5,941 bases of DNA from an uncultured Eubacteriales bacterium (GTDB taxonomy: Bacteria > Bacillota > Clostridia > Oscillospirales > CAG-382). Both the position numbers and the translations under genes were made by a program. Positions 3,735 through 5,941 of the stretch are shown here, one piece after another. Under the pieces are notes generated by a model that saw only the letters and a program-made list of their open reading frames with translations, ran no database searches and was not told the DNA's origin. Position 1 is the first letter of the stretch. Each line of letters starts with the position of its first letter. The DNA is taken from assembly GCA_900546385.1 (NCBI GenBank), contig URCT01000134.1, positions 1-5,941 on the forward strand, given 5' to 3'.

Positions 3735-5941
3735 ATGAAAAAACTGACCGTTGGAATCCTTGCCCACGTCGATTCCGGAAAAACGACTCTTTCCGAAGCC
3801 CTTTTATACCTGTCGGGACGGTTACGCACCTTGGGACGTGTGGATAAAAAAGACGCGTTCCTTGACAATTTTGCCGTCGAACGCGAACGCGGTATCACCG
3901 TTTTTTCCAAACAGGCGGTTTTCACGGCGGAGGATACCGAAATAACGCTCATCGATACGCCCGGTCATGCGGATTTTTCGCCGGAGGCCGAACGGACGTT
4001 ATGCGTGCTTGACGCGGCAATTTTGGTGATCAGTGCGTCGGACGGCGTGAACGGATATACGCGCACACTGTGGAAATACTTGGAACGACATGGTATACCG
4101 GTATACGTTTTTGTCAACAAAATCGACCTGCCGCACGCCGGGCGCGAGGTACTTCTTGCGGATATGCGCCGCGGCCTTTCGGACGCGTGTCTGGCGGCGG
4201 AAACCTTAGGCACGAACGAAGAAACGGCCGAGTGCGACGAACATCTGACCGAGGCGTTTTTGGCAGGACAGCCGTTAGCGAACGAGCAGATCGCCGCGGC
4301 GGTTGCCAAACGGCACATTTTCCCGGTCGTGTTCGGCGCGGCACTCAAAACCGAGGGCGTTGCGGAGCTTTTGCAAACCGTCCTTTCCTATGCGCCGCGC
4401 GTATCGTACCGGGCGGAATTCGGCGCACGGGTGTTCAAAATCACGCATACCGAGCGCGGCGAACGACTGACGCACATGAAAATCACCGGCGGTGCTTTGC
4501 GCGTGAAGGATGAGCTGCACGGCACGGATAGAACCGGAAATGCGTGGAACGAAAAAGCGGACGGCATCCGGATTTATTCCGGCGCACGCTATGAAACGGC
4601 CGAAACGGCGGAAGCCGGAACGGTTTGTGCGGTCACCGGGCTAACCCACACCTATTGCGGCGAAGGGCTTGGCTTTGAAAAGGCAGATTTTGCGCCGCTT
4701 GCCGAGCCGGTGCTGTCGTATGAAATGACCGTGCCGGAGGGCAAGGACGCACACGGCATTTACTTTTCGCTCAAGAAAGTAGAGGAAGAAGAACCGGTAT
4801 ACCGGTTTACCTTTCGTGAAGCCGAACGGTGCATTGGTGTGTCGGTGATGGGCGAGGTGCAGCTTGAAATTTTGGCGCGTATGATCGATGAGCGTTTCGG
4901 CTTTGTGCCGCAGTTTGAGACCGGCAAGATTTTATACCGCGAAACCATCGCCGATACCGTTGAGGGCGTGGGACATTACGAGCCGTTACGGCATTACAGC
5001 GAAGTGCATTTGATTCTCGAGCCGACCGAGCGCGGCAGTGGTCTGCACTTTGCAAGTGATGTGCCGGAAAGCGAGCTTGCGCGCAACTGGCAGCGGCTTG
5101 TCCTGACGCATCTTGCGGAAAAGACGCATCGCGGCGTGCTGACCGGTGCGCCGATCACCGACATGAAAATCACGCTTGCCGCCGGACGCGCCCACAAAAA
5201 GCACACCGAAGGCGGCGATTTCCGCGAAGCGACCTACCGTGCGGTGCGGCAGGGCTTGCGGCGTGCCGAAAGCGTGCTGTTAGAGCCATGGTACAGCTTT
5301 GAGCTTGCCGTGCCGAACGAAGCGGTAGGCCGTGCGTTAAGCGACCTTTCTCTCATGGCGGCGCGGTTTTCTTCACCGAATGCGTCGGGTGACGCGGAAT
5401 CGGTCATCGTCGGAACGGCGCCGGTCAGCGAAATGCGCAACTATGCTTCGGTGCTTGCCGGGTATACGCGCGCCAAAGGGCGGCTGTCGCTTGCGTTTTG
5501 CGGCTATGAGGCCTGCCACAACACCGAGGAGGTTGTCGCGCGTATCGGCTACAATGCCGACGCGGACCTTGAAAACAGCGCGGATTCGATTTTCTGCTCC
5601 GGCGGCGTCGGCGTTTTGATGCCATGGAATGAGGTCGAAGCGCATATGCACCTCGAAAGCGTTTTTTCCGCACCTGCGGCGGAGACCGACGCGGTACGCA
5701 CACCGGCCGAACGCGCCGCGGATTATGTCAAGGGCGTGGCGACCGACAAAGAGCTGATGGCGATTTTCGAACGTACCTACGGCAAGATAAAGCAGCGCGA
5801 ATTTAATAGACCGGTATATAATCCGTCGGTCACGGGCTCGGCAAAACCGAAAGAGGAAAAAGCGCGTCCGGCAAAAACGCCGGCGTATTCCGGTAAAGAA
5901 TATCTGCTTGTGGACGGCTACAACATCATTTTTGCGTGGGA
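3735..5941 (+). CDS. TetM/EF-G-like translational GTPase fused to a YacP/Rae1-type NYN domain (3' end outside window)
   Basis: 735 codons without a stop, open at the window edge. The start ATG has AGGAG at 3724-3728 with a 6-nt gap. GTPase domain: G1 AHVDSGKT (10-17), G2 ERERGIT (49-55), G3 DTPGH (74-78, with the catalytic histidine), G4 NKID (128-131), G5 region near 200-205. Domain II begins about 230 (RVFKITHTERGERL, closely TetM-like), domain III contains MGEVQLEIL (372-380), domain IV is about 405-520 with GVLTGAPITD and HKKHTEGGDFREA, and domain V about 520-640. A helical, charged linker (about 645-720) leads to EYLLVDGYNIIFAW (722-735), the first strand of a YacP/Rae1-like NYN domain, with D727 a likely nuclease metal ligand. 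TetM proper is about 640 residues and ends before such a domain. The GTPase should bind the ribosome near the A site; the nuclease tail suggests mRNA or RNA cleavage there (inference). Annotation as tetracycline resistance is possible but doubtful, since the TetM-type SPVST loop is missing. Confidence 0.88.
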   Translation, partial: MKKLTVGILAHVDSGKTTLSEALLYLSGRLRTLGRVDKKDAFLDNFAVERERGITVFSKQAVFTAEDTEITLIDTPGHADFSPEAERTLCVLDAAILVISASDGVNGYTRTLWKYLERHGIPVYVFVNKIDLPHAGREVLLADMRRGLSDACLAAETLGTNEETAECDEHLTEAFLAGQPLANEQIAAAVAKRHIFPVVFGAALKTEGVAELLQTVLSYAPRVSYRAEFGARVFKITHTERGERLTHMKITGGALRVKDELHGTDRTGNAWNEKADGIRIYSGARYETAETAEAGTVCAVTGLTHTYCGEGLGFEKADFAPLAEPVLSYEMTVPEGKDAHGIYFSLKKVEEEEPVYRFTFREAERCIGVSVMGEVQLEILARMIDERFGFVPQFETGKILYRETIADTVEGVGHYEPLRHYSEVHLILEPTERGSGLHFASDVPESELARNWQRLVLTHLAEKTHRGVLTGAPITDMKITLAAGRAHKKHTEGGDFREATYRAVRQGLRRAESVLLEPWYSFELAVPNEAVGRALSDLSLMAARFSSPNASGDAESVIVGTAPVSEMRNYASVLAGYTRAKGRLSLAFCGYEACHNTEEVVARIGYNADADLENSADSIFCSGGVGVLMPWNEVEAHMHLESVFSAPAAETDAVRTPAERAADYVKGVATDKELMAIFERTYGKIKQREFNRPVYNPSVTGSAKPKEEKARPAKTPAYSGKEYLLVDGYNIIFAW

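Noticed and set aside
4093..4106. Perfect 14-bp palindrome GTATACCGGTATAC within the GTPase gene
   Set aside because: It falls on codons for Pro-Val-Tyr (ccg gta tac); the same codons recur at a second palindrome and near 5811, so codon choice explains the similarity.
4070..4513. A 147-codon same-strand frame inside the GTPase gene
   Set aside because: The composition is Arg/Gly-rich nonsense typical of a shifted reading of GC-rich codons, and the main frame carries G4, G5 and domain II here.
4792..4807. Perfect 16-bp palindrome AACCGGTATACCGGTT within the GTPase gene
   Set aside because: Although long, it lies in mid-gene on ordinary Pro-Val-Tyr-Arg codons with no T-tract or promoter nearby. 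A restriction or protein site is possible but unsupported.
3735..5941. Frameshifted or degraded tet gene
   Set aside because: I translated the whole frame from 3735 and found no stop or shift; all GTPase motifs and domain IV/V anchors are in one frame.

Overview
The window looks like chromosomal DNA from a moderately GC-rich Clostridia bacterium, probably an Oscillospirales/Ruminococcaceae-type gut organism. The signs are purine-rich Shine-Dalgarno sites at standard spacing, sigma-A-type promoters with TGn-extended -10 boxes, and a TetM-like translational GTPase resembling proteins I recall from Clostridia. The taxon is inferred from style and remembered protein families, not from a search.

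Layout. (1) Positions 1-1337, + strand: the 3' end of argD (acetylornithine aminotransferase) is followed after 42 nt by a complete argF (ornithine carbamoyltransferase). This is the tail of an arginine biosynthesis operon. (2) Positions 1338-1475: a convergent intergenic region with a wobble-containing hairpin and then a perfect 13-bp stem that can terminate transcription from both sides. (3) Positions 1476-3580, - strand: a two-gene operon, read right to left. It encodes a cytoplasmic GH63/trehalase-like (alpha/alpha)6-barrel glycosidase and, 17 nt downstream, a xylose-isomerase-like TIM-barrel protein (sugar phosphate isomerase/epimerase superfamily). Its promoter lies at 3606-3635. (4) Positions 3581-3734: a compact divergent promoter region in which the two -10 regions form a 13/14 inverted repeat. 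(5) Positions 3735-5941, + strand: one uninterrupted reading frame, still open at the window edge. It encodes a TetM/TetO-like EF-G-type GTPase followed by a charged linker and the first residues of a YacP/Rae1-type NYN nuclease domain.

The most interesting object is this last gene. A ribosome-binding translational GTPase appears fused in cis to a domain whose stand-alone relative, Rae1/YacP, is a ribosome-associated mRNA endonuclease. Its decoding-site loop lacks the TetM-type Ser-Pro-Val-Ser-Thr sequence and its leader is too short for tet(M)-style attenuation. It is therefore more likely a ribosome-maintenance or mRNA-surveillance factor than a tetracycline resistance determinant. The arginine genes, the sugar operon and the GTPase show no functional link to each other beyond proximity. 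I saw no RNA genes, insertion sequences, CRISPR arrays or attachment sites.
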